From Sycon ciliatum (Eukaryota > Porifera > Calcarea > Leucosolenida > Sycettidae), in NCBI RefSeq assembly GCF_964019385.1, contig NC_088654.1, positions 15,434,863 to 15,498,862 of the forward strand: a DNA stretch of 64,000 bases. The letters run 5' to 3'. The stretch's first letter is position 1. Each line of letters begins with the position of its first letter. Made by a program: the position numbers and the translations under genes. The notes beneath the pieces are model-generated. The model had not been told where the DNA came from. It did not search any database and saw only the letters and a program-made list of their open reading frames with translations. Shown here one piece after another: positions 30,784 through 40,984 of this stretch.

Positions 30784-30915
30784 TTGCATTACTTGGTATG
30801 ATTGGATTTTAGCGGGTGATGTCGGTATGCAGCTGGGGAGCGAATTCGACAGGAAGAAGGTAAAGGCCTTGCTTTGCGGTTCACACCTTCACTTCAGTAT
30901 CATTACATTTACAGT

Positions 30916-31401
30916 ATGGCATTCACTTGCCACTGCGGTGTGGAGCTGACAGGGGTAATACCCCTGTTCCAGCACCTGAGGCGGTGCGTCAAGCGCCGCC
31001 TCTTTCTTATCATATATTGCGACAAATGGTAAGTGTGCAGTGCTCCTAGCTCTCTCCCCCAACAAAAGAGCTCTATGACACTGTGCTTTCTGCGGTTTCT
31101 TTCGTTTTTACAGTGGAGAAAGGCTGGTGGGAGGCCAGGCCGTGGCCGCACACCTGGCGGGTGCGGCCCATCGGGCCCGTTACTGGGAGGGCCGGCAAGT
31201 CGGGCTGCTGTTGCAGTCCGACTACCGGGACGCCATGGAGCGTATCCGGACCCTGTAAGTAAGCACTGCTCTGTCTACATGTATACTTACCCCCCTCGTT
31301 ATAGCGATACTTACTTGTTTCGTATCCTCTTGTCTTACCCTGCTTCCGTATTCGTGACACTAATAGTGTTTGTGTGCGCTCATGCTTGGTTTTACAGATG
31401 A
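30916..31401 (+). CDS. Spliced two-zinc-finger small protein, right-arm copy
   Basis: Three coding exons: 30916-31028, 31114-31254 and 31398-31401 (last base of a Leu codon plus TGA). Donors are GTAAGT (31029, 31255); acceptors are TTTTTACAG and TTTTACAG. The joined frame is 85 codons. It makes two finger-like modules that only become clear after splicing: Cys5-x1-Cys7-x12-His20-x3-Cys24, and Cys35-x2-Cys38-x12-His51-x5-His57, the second crossing the first exon junction. The C-terminal 28 residues are rich in Arg and acidic residues (YWEGRQ, SDYRDAMERIR). A non-coding fourth exon is likely: donor GTAAGT at 31474, acceptor CTTCTACAG ending 31774, AATAAA at 31797-31802. Likely a nuclear nucleic-acid-binding regulator; family not identified. 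It is the outermost gene of the arm. Confidence 0.7.
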
Positions 31402-31699
31402 TGATGACGTATGTATGAAGGTCTGGAGCTAGCTGCCGTCTTCGGGATGTGCCATTTGTTTTCAAAATTATTTGTAAGTACTTGTAACAGGCGTAGTGTA
31501 GTAACTGTGTATGCAGTGTAGTAACAGTGTGTAGTGTTTTGTGATGGTCCTGAGCGGTCGTAATGTGTTTTGTGATGGTCCTGAGCGGTCGTAACGTGTT
31601 GGGCTACTGAAGTACACTGCATGAAGGGGTATGTGTGGGTGCTTCGACATATTCTCGTGCTTCCTAAACCCTAGATACGTGTATAGCACTATAACCTAG

Positions 31700-31755
31700 A
31701 TGTGTGTGTGTGCGTGTGTGCGTGTGTGTGTCCGCGCATGCGTGCGTGTGCGTGC
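31700..31755. repeat. (GT)n microsatellite, right arm
   Basis: Mirror of 18490-18545, lying in the predicted last intron of the zinc-finger gene. Confidence 0.85.
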
Positions 31756-31796
31756 ATTGTGTTCTCTTCTACAGACTCATCCAAGTCAATTATTTA

Positions 31797-31802
31797 AATA
31801 AA
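31797..31802 (+). terminator. AATAAA polyadenylation signal of the zinc-finger gene
   Basis: AATAAA 23 bases after a well-formed acceptor (31774). The mirror signal is at 18443-18448 on the minus strand. Confidence 0.5.
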
Positions 31803-32345
31803 AGTGTATTATAGTAAACAGTATTGTGTTTTGTTATGGTGAATATGTGGGGAATGGTGGACATGCCTTAGTGTGACTGGATACCCGCGGGTTGTGACTC
31901 TTTGCTGGCCACTCTGGATTCTCCAGTATAGATTCGGTACAGTGCAGAGGGGATTTGTGGTGCGTAGCAACACTGCTTCACTGTGACACCCCTTCAATAA
32001 TTGTTTTAATGCATGATACTCCGGGCGTAGCCGGTTGATTCTTACTGTATCCCGATCAAAATAGAAATATGCATCTAATGTACATGCATGGATAGTTGGC
32101 ATTTCCCAAATCGGCCGGGCGAAAAATTCGCCGAAAACAGTGGTTTTGAAGAAATTACCCATCTTTTCGCCGAATGTTCAAAAATTCGCATGTTGAATTC
32201 CCCGAAAACCGATGTTTCAGTGCTTCAACAGAGTGTATGTAAATGTACATGACGTAATGGGAACGGTGACTTCAAGTACTACGTTGAGCCGAGTTCTGAT
32301 CTTGGAGCTCAACGAGTGCATGGCACGTGAACTCACTTGTTTGCT

Positions 32346-32577
32346 GCACATCTACGAAGTGCGAATCAGGGAGTAGTATAATGACACGTGTACTAGTACA
32401 CCTTGTGTTGTACTGCGTCTTTCCCGCAAGCAGGGTCTCTGAAGGTCACACGCTCCGCGTGCGTATGCACGCATGCGCAATATGTCACTGCACATCTACG
32501 ATGTGCAAATCAGGAAATAGTACGTATTTTACTACTCCCCGGTGCGAATGCACCGAACGTGCACAAGTGCACGTTCG
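32346..32577. repeat. Subterminal hairpin cluster, right arm
   Basis: Mirror of 17534-17765, with the same four small palindromes. This arm lacks the 134-bp insertion next to it. Confidence 0.7.
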
Positions 32578-32618
32578 CCACGGAAAAGAACCTTTATGGC
32601 ACATTTATGGCATGCCAG

Positions 32619-32784
32619 GGGTCAAAGGTCAAACTCTGGGGAGTCCCGGGGCCAGACCAAGCGCGCCCGACGCAGTGTGCCTTATTTAACCCAAAGGTCA
32701 AAGGTCAAACCCTGGGGAAGTCCTGGGGCCAGACCAAGCACGACCGACACAGTGTGCCTTATTTGGCCCAAAGGTCAAAGGTCA
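32619..32784. promoter_or_regulatory. Right terminal tandem repeats with three AGGTCA DR1 sites
   Basis: AGGTCAAAGGTCA at 32695-32707 and 32772-32784, and GGGTCAAAGGTCA at 32619-32631, spaced 76-77 bp. Mirror of the left end. Confidence 0.75.
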
Positions 32785-32819
32785 AAAAGTGAGCCAGAAC
32801 CTGCCCCGCACTAACTACT

Positions 32820-32825
32820 CATAAC
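32820..32825. repeat. Target-site duplication, right (CATAAC)
   Basis: Second copy of CATAAC, directly outside CTAACTACT. Unit A homology resumes immediately after it (CGGATTTTATTGTGTAGCCC). Confidence 0.9.
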
Positions 32826-33154
32826 CGGATTTTATTGTGTAGCCCACGATAAAACTACCAGTAACGACGGTGTGGAATGCGATTCATATAGATAGTTCAC
32901 AAGGAAAACACCGGGCCACTTGAAAGGTCATATTTTAGTCCCTTTCTACTGTCCATTCTATCTACGATAACCAAAGAGACCACGAATCCTACGCACACAA
33001 ACATATACCTGGCGGCCTACTCACCTTTCCACCTTTCTCCTAGGTAAATATCAGCAAGTATTGGTTAAATCGAGTGTGATCGGGACACAATAGGGCGGAC
33101 TGCTCAAGCTGTCCCGCCTAATATTCGCAGGTCCATTGCAAAAGGTTTCGGAGA

Positions 33155-33202
<48 letters not shown>

Positions 33203-33261
33203 TAGAGAGAGTGTGAGAGAGAGCGTATGTGTGAGAGAGATAGCGTGTGTGTGTGAGAGAG

Positions 33262-33322
<61 letters not shown>

Positions 33323-34089
33323 GATAGATTGACAGAGAGGCTCTTAATTTAAAAGGCCGTCAGAGCAAAGCGCACTCGTCCTCTCGGGTTCGATAGGCTG
33401 TCCGGCCGCGTGCTCAAGCGTGTGTGTGGTTGTCAAATGGCTGATAGTGGAATAGCGACCAATTACATGTACTTGTATTTTACAATCCGGTGAGAGAGTG
33501 ATGTCGTGTTTTGTTCCAGACAGGAATCACTGACATGTGAAAAGCTGCAATAGTACTATGGAGACTGACACGGTGACGTGCGGCGCGTACATGTACAGTA
33601 GAAAGAAGCTACTGAGTAGTAGTGAGTGACAGAACAAGTGGCTTTGCGATTCGGCTAACTGCACGTAGTGTTCGTTTTTCTGGGCACCTCGTATAGTCTC
33701 CCAAGAGCATGACCGTGGTATCGTGTAGCAGGGCACGCCACACCTCTAACATGTGAACTAAACCGGAGAGCATTCCAGTGGTCTAACTACCATAAACAAT
33801 ACATATCGGCACATGTAATAGGCCATGCCACTCAGGTAAAATTGACGTGCTCCAATTCGTCTGATCGGGACTGGCAGCGCAACATTAACTTATTTTAAAA
33901 TTTCTTTCATCAATACGTGGACACATGAACCCGCAGTTCCAATCACCAGGGCTACTGGCGCATGAGCCCCCTGACGTTCTTGTCGTTTGTTCTTGGATCT
34001 TCCGGCCTGGGAGATTCGACAGAACATCACACAAAACGGGCATTTGTGGCAGGCGTCTTAGCTTCACAGCTCAACTCAAATTATTATCT
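32826..34089. other. Unit A remainder and spacer, no gene
   Basis: The first about 40 bases continue the unit A island interrupted by the palindrome. The rest has no supported coding region. A long imperfect (GA)n microsatellite with GATA and GTGTGT patches fills about 33160-33330. Confidence 0.5.
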
Positions 34090-34870
34090 TTTCCACGTGT
34101 ACGGGGTTCAACGATTTGCTGTTTCCTGCCCTCTGAGGGGATTTCGAATGCATGTATATGTATTCAATTTTTAAGTAAAAGTAAATCGCGAGGCAACCTT
34201 CGCTATAGGTTTGCGCCCAAACCAATATGTTCAAGCTGAGCCTCTGAAGAAAGATAATGGCTGTGATGTTCGACCGCGTTCCCTACTGTTGACGTCAATG
34301 CGGTCAATCCAGATGTTTAGGCAGGACCAAAACAGTGCTTAAAACCTTGTATCATCTCCGAGGACGACACAAAACGTGCACGAACCTACGAAATCCCTCA
34401 AGGTAGAATCATCTCCTTTATCTACAATGACTTTATCAGTCGAAACTGTTATGCCATGTTTCAGGACGGTTCTGGTATGTAGCGATTTTCTGCCACTCTA
34501 CTGCATGTATGTGTTTTCTGTGAAGCTTGCTCATCACTGAGTGACGCAAATTGCCTAATTTGATGAAGTGCTAGCTGCTGTAACCTGTACCCCGGCGTGA
34601 TTCGGAGTGCGCTCTCTTCAACGAAACTCAGAAAGTCGAGTCAGCTCGCTCTTCAACGTTGAGTGTGTGCCGAAGTTGCCAGAAGTGTCCTTCACGTGTC
34701 CAGGTGCATTGACATACAAGTACAACGGGATGTCAGTTGCTCAGCCTGAAGTGGAGAACTAAAACTCTCATTTGATGGGGATTGCATCATCAACCAGTGA
34801 CCATGTGACCGCGGCTGGTGATCACGTACACATTTTATTTACATACCACCAAGAGTACATAACCGGTTTA

Positions 34871-35250
34871 TCTACTCAATCTGCGGACAGAACTGTTTCG
34901 TCCTTTGTGGACTCGTCAGCGCAGCACAGAGGAAATGAGGCCGAACCTGACAGCAATGGAAATAAAAATTTCCAATCAGGCCCGAACGTACCTTGCCAGA
35001 GTGCTCAAACTGACAAGTCAGTGAGCTCTGCATAACGCAAACAGCAAAGGCACTACCCCACGCAAGAGTGCTCAACTGCTACAAGAGCAGGAGCGAAATA
35101 CTCAATCTGCGGACAGAACTGTTTCGTCCTTTGTGGACTCGTCAGCGCAGCACAGAGGAAATGAGGCCGAACCTGACAGCAATGGAAATAAAAATTTCCA
35201 ATCAGGCCCGAACGTACCTTGCCAGAGTTCTCAAACTGACAAGTCAGTAG
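34871..35250. repeat. Near-identical direct repeat, two copies
   Basis: About 150 bases from CTCAATCTGCGGACAGAACT to CAAACTGACAAGTCAGT occur at 34871-35025 and again at 35101-35247 with almost no change. Diverged inverted-orientation relatives lie at 42160-42345, 53570-53740 and 54470-54620, so this belongs to a local repeat family. Confidence 0.8.
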
Positions 35251-35374
35251 TAACCGGTTTATCTATGTACTCTTGATACCACACATGGGGTTTGAGTATC
35301 ACACGGTTTCATTAGACACATTGTAGTTCTCCAATGTAACCAACGAGCAAAAAAAGAGAAGAAAAAAAAGAAAG

Positions 35375-35447
35375 CGCCCAACGTGGGGCTCGAACCCACG
35401 ACCCTGAGATTAAGAGTCTCATGCTCTACCGACTGAGCTAGCCGGGC
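35375..35447 (-). tRNA. tRNA-Lys(CTT), copy in unit B
   Basis: A 73-base perfect cloverleaf: acceptor GCCCGGC/GTTGGGC, anticodon stem TGAGA/TCTCA with loop CTCTTAA, T-arm GTGGG/CCCAC. Intact A and B boxes, and a T-rich run downstream on the minus strand. The CCAGCAG upstream and GCTTTCTTTTTT downstream are shared with the other copies. This is the cleanest of the three and most likely to be active. Confidence 0.93.
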
Positions 35448-35522
35448 TGCTGGAAACCGACACACAATGTACATAATTTATACAGAAGCCTTGCTTGGTA
35501 GTTTAACATGTTTTTCGATTTT

Positions 35523-35855
35523 GACAGCATGTTACAAGGCGAGGACGCGTAGTGCTCCTGACTACAACCATAACCCGGTTGGCAGAGTCTCGGTCTTGCG
35601 ACCATTTGAATCGTATTGGGAAAACCCAGGTTCGGACCCTCGTTACTCTAGGGGTTGGTAGGATTTTTATAATTTTCGTTTTTTGTGTTGTAAAAGTCGT
35701 CGTGTTGCCGCCGTGGTATTGTTCACGTTGTCGCGTTGCTGCCGCTGCAGGGATCACGTCTGGAAAGGATTTTGTGATGTTATTTTCTTGTCTGCCAACC
35801 GGGTTATGGTTGTAGTCAGGAGCACTACGCGTCCTCGCCTTGTAACATGCTGTCA
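35523..35855. mobile_element. MITE with perfect 63-bp terminal inverted repeats
   Basis: GACAGCATGTTACAAGGCGA begins at 35523 and its complement ends at 35855; the arms (to CCGGTTGGCAG near 35586 and from 35793) pair without visible mismatch, implying a young copy. A partial relative lies at about 14670-14715. Both copies sit beside CTTGCTTGGTAGTT. The central 200 bp has no coding capacity. Confidence 0.85.
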
Positions 35856-36473
35856 ACATGGAAAAAAATGTACATGATTGTATGTTCCTGAGCAAACCCC
35901 AATAATGGCAGCCAATAATGCATGAATGAAGAGGCACAATTTTCGATTGATCGGAGAGGATTCACGGAAAACCCCTTTTACTTAACGTTAGGGGTGAATC
36001 CCCCGAAACACTATGATTGTATTGAACAGGGAGTTGTGGTTTTCCTGCAGGTTTGCCGAGTGGACGGTTCGATGGACTTCTCGTGTGCTCTGGATGGCAG
36101 TCGTGAGTCAGTCAAGTGAAAATTCAAGTCGGCGGGAAAAGCACGAGCTCCCATGTAGGAAGCAACACACAATTCCATTAGACCAAAGGACGAGCAATTA
36201 TTCAGCCAGAATCGCATGTATACCCACATGGAATATGGATACTATCTCAAGGATACAGAAATGCACGGATTCTCCAGAGGTGAATGGATACCTATCATGG
36301 AGATCTCTCCAAATCAATAGAATAATGAAAAAAGAAGTGTGTGAGGAGTGGATATAAACTCAAAATATGAGAATTTAAGTCACAGGAGAGGAAGAACCTC
36401 AACAGATTGAGAACCAGGGATGCTAGTAGAACACTGGAAAGACACTAAAACAAGAGTAACTGCAATAGCAGAT

Positions 36474-37110
36474 TTAGGCTATATTGTCCAATGCATAGGT
36501 AGGTATGCCGGAAACAGAGAAGCAGTAAACTTCATAAAGCTTCCTTACCTGGCGATTAAATAGCGTGGGACTATCGAGTGAACGTACATGTATATGTATA
36601 TCAGCAGGACGTCTATTCCAAGCAACAGCGATAAGGAAAAGGAAGGATTTAGCGAAGTCATTGCCAGTTGGTACAGAAGGGAAAGAAGAGTAGACAATGT
36701 GGTGAAAATAGCACAATGAAAGGATTTTTAATCGCCATTGTACAGCTTCCCAGCCTGCACGCAGGTTAATAATTATTGTCTTTTGGAGTCGTCCAATCTG
36801 GCTGTCGCCCTAATTTGGCAGCAAGATATCCTCTGGCTGCAGATGCTTGCAGCCTACTCCCACAATCCACGTCTTGGACCGACAGAGAGGAAAACCAGAC
36901 AGGGATAGAGTACTCTAGGGTAGGGAGAACGTATGACTTATGCACAGATAGAAATGACCGATGAAGGAGGGGGAAGAGTCATACGACTAAGCGAGAACAC
37001 TCTACTACGCAATTTAGAGATACCAGTAATGGATCGGATGTGCGCACGGAAGTCCAGGGTAAATATCCAGCATGGCTTGTGATAGTATCCGTCAGTGTGT
37101 CTTCAGAGAT
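36474..37110 (-). pseudogene. LINE ORF2 fragment, minus strand
   Basis: On the minus strand, in order: TLDFRAHIRSITGISKLRSR, then YVLPTLEYSIPVW and SRLQASAARGYL, then AVAWNRRPADIH and LFNRQVRKLYE. These match the usual C-terminal layout of LINE reverse transcriptases (LD--L-W--HI, Y---V-P-LEYA-PVW, L--IQ--A-R, WN-LP, F---L). At least two frame shifts. No catalytic region. Absent from unit C. Confidence 0.75.
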
Positions 37111-37832
37111 GATATTTTACTGAAGAAACAACTGACTTGTAAGAAGAGATGAGAGACATAGCAGGAAAATACAACAAAGAGAGCAGTAGTGAGTGACTCC
37201 CCGCAGGAAGCTGTGCTGGTGAAGTATATCTTTTGAGGCCGTACATGGACATGTGGGTTTAACGTTCAACAGTTGCATAATTTAAACTCTGATAATCTGG
37301 AATGGAGCAGATACATGAAACTTAAGCGTATGGAATAGCTGCAGCCAACTTTGTCCATTTCCATGGAGAAATTAAAACAACAATGACGGGGTCGTTCCGT
37401 GAGAAACCAGCTACGGAGGAAAGTTGCTTTCCTTGAACAAGTCACAACGACCGAGATCAGGGCATACGTTTCTGAAAAACTAGGTTTTCTTTGAAGAGCA
37501 CATGGAGGAGAAGGGTAGAGGACGTAAACTGCAGTGCTCTCTCTCGCGTTGTTTTCCAACGCACGATATATACATACATACATGTATGCACGTACGCGTT
37601 CCTGGGACCCCCATTGGATGGAGGTTGCCCAGGTTCGCATGTGCCAAACTGATTATGCCAACGCCTCATGACGAAAACATACAGAGAGAAACAAATCGTG
37701 GGGAAACGAAACAAGAACAGTATTCGTACAAGCAAAAAGGAAGCTAAACGATAACAAACAAAAAACAAAAACAAAACAAAACAAACAAACAAATTCCAAG
37801 TTGGATTCGGATGGTGAGCCAATATTAGTTAT

Positions 37833-38180
37833 GATGAAGAAAGGAAAAGAACAAAATGTTACGAGCTATGACAAACTGTCCACCAACGTAACCAGATCAT
37901 AATTATACAGTCATTGTTGCCGTGATGCGTAGCTCGTGCTCTTCTTCGTTGCGCTTTCCTTCCCCTCTTGGACCTTTCCGAACCTGAGCCTTCCAAGTTG
38001 GAAGGTTGTTGGTTTGGGCCTTGGAGAAGTGTTGGAGCTAGGTATCAGGTCGCCGAATGTCTCAGTACTCCTTGTCAGTTTTGTGCCATTTTGTCGCACT
38101 CGCTGGCTGTACCAGATCTGGTTACGTTGGTGGACAGTTTGTCATAACTCGTAACATTTTGTCCTTTTCCTTTCTTCATC
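37833..38180. mobile_element. MITE with 66-bp inverted ends (intact relative of 11725-13159)
   Basis: GATGAAGAAAGGAAAAGAAC at 37833 pairs with the sequence ending at 38180; the arms extend to GTAACCAGATC (37898) with only two differences. The interior shares GTTGCGCTTTCCTTCCCCTC and CGAATGTCTCAGTACTC with the element at 11725-13159. Confidence 0.85.
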
Positions 38181-40984
38181 AAAACAAATTCAACGAAGGA
38201 GAAATGGAACGGCGGACAGACTACTTGGTACATGAAATTAAAAACACAAGAGCATGGACAGAGTCGAAGGGAGGACGTGCGAGGAGAGGACTAGGGGAAG
38301 GGTACACTTAGGTAGAATGAGAAGTGAATGGGAGGTGAACAAAAGCGAAACTTGAAAAGAACCAGCATATACGCATGACAAATCGCGAACGAAGAAGAAA
38401 CAGAGGAAACAAAACAGCGAGGAAATGGCAAGCTGACCTGCGGGGAATTCGGTGATGGTGTGGGAGCTGGGTGGTGGTGGTCCAGACTCCTTGGCCTGCT
38501 CCACTGGCTCTGATGGAAAGTCAACCTTCAGCAACGATTCCAGGTTCTCCATGACGAATCCGCGTCAGTGTCCACATCCACCCGCGTCAAATCGCATCAG
38601 TGTTGTCCACCCGCGTCAAATCATCCGTGGAAGCCAGCCTGGAATGGAGCATGGAGGCGCTGGAGCTAGCTGCAGTCCATTCCTCGGCGATGGTCTACCA
38701 GTTTGATAAAAACTGTCTCTCTCCGAAGAGAGAGAGAGAGAGGAAAAGCGTTACCTTCTCCAACGGAACAACACGATATATACTTGTATTATAACGCAGG
38801 CAAAACTTTCATGCAGCTAAATTAACCTTCCTAATGAAAGGGGGAATGGCACCGCTCACCACGTTAGAGAAACGCAATCTTTCCAAGGCATTGTGAAAGA
38901 AAGGACGTGGCAGGAAAGAAAAGAGAATAGACAGTTAATGGAAGGGCTCTCACAAGGTGGCTGTGCCAATGGGGCAGACCAAGCGCAGCCAACAGCCCTT
39001 GTCGCGTCATTGCAAAAAAACTAATCACAGAGAACCAGATATGGTGTGTAGGTAATGCTGAATACCAGGTGCTGAGCCACCAAGCGTCGGCATGATCAGC
39101 ATTGAAAGCACGTGATATAGAACCATAGAACGGGAGACAGCCTCTTGCTACACATTGTGGGTATCCACTGATGAGATAACACAGCTGAGAATGCCGACTC
39201 TTTAGAGGAACTGGTGACTGAACGTACATTGTACATCTACATGTTTTGGGAAACTTTGTACTGTGCAACTGTCGCCAGACAGTAACGCCCATGCCAACAG
39301 CATGGTCCAGCTTCCATCTTCCCGCTTCCAAGCATTGTAGCTTTCACTCTGGCTCTTGAGGCCTAGACGCCGAACTATAATCGCCAACTCACTGGCACAC
39401 GCAACATAGACACGATTGGGTGTGGAGTTAGAGGTTGCTGTACTTCTTTCAAATAGCGTGGTAATGCTTACAATGCCGCAGGAAAGTCCAAGCGAGGAGC
39501 CCGCGATCAACCCTCATTACGTGGTATTCATCATTCTGCTTGTGTAGGTCAAGTCCAAGATGGAATTTACTTGTACATTTCGCACATGCACCTGTTTGCC
39601 CAGTCACGCAGTGTGTCACAGAAAGAGCGTTTTTACTGAACACCGGGTTTCCAAAACTCCTCGCCATGTGTTATCGACCCCATAATAGATCTACCAGGAC
39701 GTCGCGCGCCACACGCCGATAGACCTCTCCCTGGCTGGATATTCATTTGAACTACTGAAGTACAATCGATTTGAATCCGAACTTGTAAAGTCGCGCACAA
39801 TCGCAGGCTTCAAACATGTTGCCTTTTGCGAATGCATGAACGTCACCAGAGCCGGAGCCAAAGACCATCTGAAGAAGGACGACACATTATACCTGTTCTC
39901 TGTCTCAAACCACGGCTCCACACTATTCACCTACAATCTGCATGTACCTGTACATGTATACACAAACACCGGATGCGAAGGGCTGTGGAGCTGCAATTTC
40001 AGGTTTCACGCATAGGATCATCAGACAGTATCATTAATTTTACTACTGACGTGTTTGTTGCGAGTGGGTCTAGATAGAGCTTCCTCGAATAGTCCTGTTT
40101 GTACATGTACGTGTACTGCATACATATAAGTATATTCGTGAGCAGCTCTGTACGTGTTTTCCAGCGTCGTCTTGCGACATCTCCGCCTGACCAGCTTGTT
40201 GAAAGAGGATACATGTAGCTGGAGATGTGGCAAGAATAGTGTCTCTCAACAGGCCAAGGTGCGATGTTGTCACGTGACCTCCCACAAACCAGTCCTCGTC
40301 TTCAAATCGCGTCCTTACCCCACCATTGAATTAATTAAAGCTATCAAATTTGACCTCCGCGCTCACCCTCCACCCCGCAATACGCGTACAGTGGTACGGG
40401 CACGCATGTAGATATGCATATAAGATGTCCAAAACGGAGGACAATTCGCATATAACTTGCGCAATGTGTCCGGCGTCCATTTCAATGTCTTCTCTATATC
40501 TGGGAGCAAATTAAATCCTCCATTCGTCTTCTGTATTCTCGCTGATTGGTGTTATTGATAATGCTTTGATGCGCATGAAACTCAAGAGACTATGTCAACA
40601 TCCATAATCCGTTAAATAATTCGTTAATCGTCTGCAGCAGAAACCTGGACATGTACGTCAGCCTTTATGACGTTTCAAGCACCTCTTTTAGCTACAATGT
40701 TCAATGTAGGCCTGATTGATTGCGCTGTGCACTGCTCTACCTGAGCGGTACTAGCATGCGCTTCTCTTGTACATGAAGCTGGGGCGTTGGACACGCTGGT
40801 CGTGCTTCCTGAAAACACCCGACCACGGTATCTTCGCTGCAAAAATCAAGGTTCGCGTGAGACTCGGCTGGATGCCGGGTTTTTCAGCATCCGTATGAAC
40901 ACCACCGCCCTCAAGGATCAAGGCGTAGATGCAGCTACTGAAGCGGTGGGAGATGAGTAGATCAGACTCACAGCAAAGTGGTCA

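Larger units (their letters stand above)
17292..32819. mobile_element. 15.5-kb palindromic virus-like/Polinton-like element
   Basis: Positions x and 50245-x are complementary from the centre (25122.5) out to 17915/32330; outside that the sum is 50111 because of a 134-bp insertion in the left arm. The ends are AGTAGTTAG...CTAACTACT, bounded by the 6-bp duplication CATAAC. Three base differences were noticed by eye: 25068/25177, 24868/25377 and 18246/31999. Known Polinton/Maverick elements are 15-20 kb, have inverted ends and make 6-bp duplications, which fits; Dada elements (6-7 bp) are an alternative. No integrase, protein-primed polymerase, packaging ATPase, protease or capsid frame is visible. 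Order from the centre outward in each arm: TFIIB-like, 256-aa unknown, small membrane-like frame, GT array, LINE remnant, MORN-RING (opposite strand), spliced zinc-finger gene, AGGTCA repeats, end. Each arm is therefore a complete gene set present twice. Confidence 0.92.

Noticed and set aside
31033-31401. 122-codon single-frame ORF over the zinc-finger exons (mirror 18844-19212), and the opposite-strand 130-codon frame
   Set aside because: Both run through clear GT-AG introns; the spliced frame explains the conserved cysteines and histidines better.
31809-32162. 117-codon minus-strand frame (62 codons in the left arm)
   Set aside because: Broken by one base in the other arm, overlaps the predicted last intron region, and has no recognisable motif. 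Kept only as a finding.
17292-32819. Palindrome as a long-read fold-back or assembly artefact
   Set aside because: An artefact would mirror the flanks too. Here the symmetry ends exactly at a 6-bp target duplication, the arms differ by a 134-bp insertion and several bases, and paralogous empty sites exist. Read-level confirmation is still desirable.
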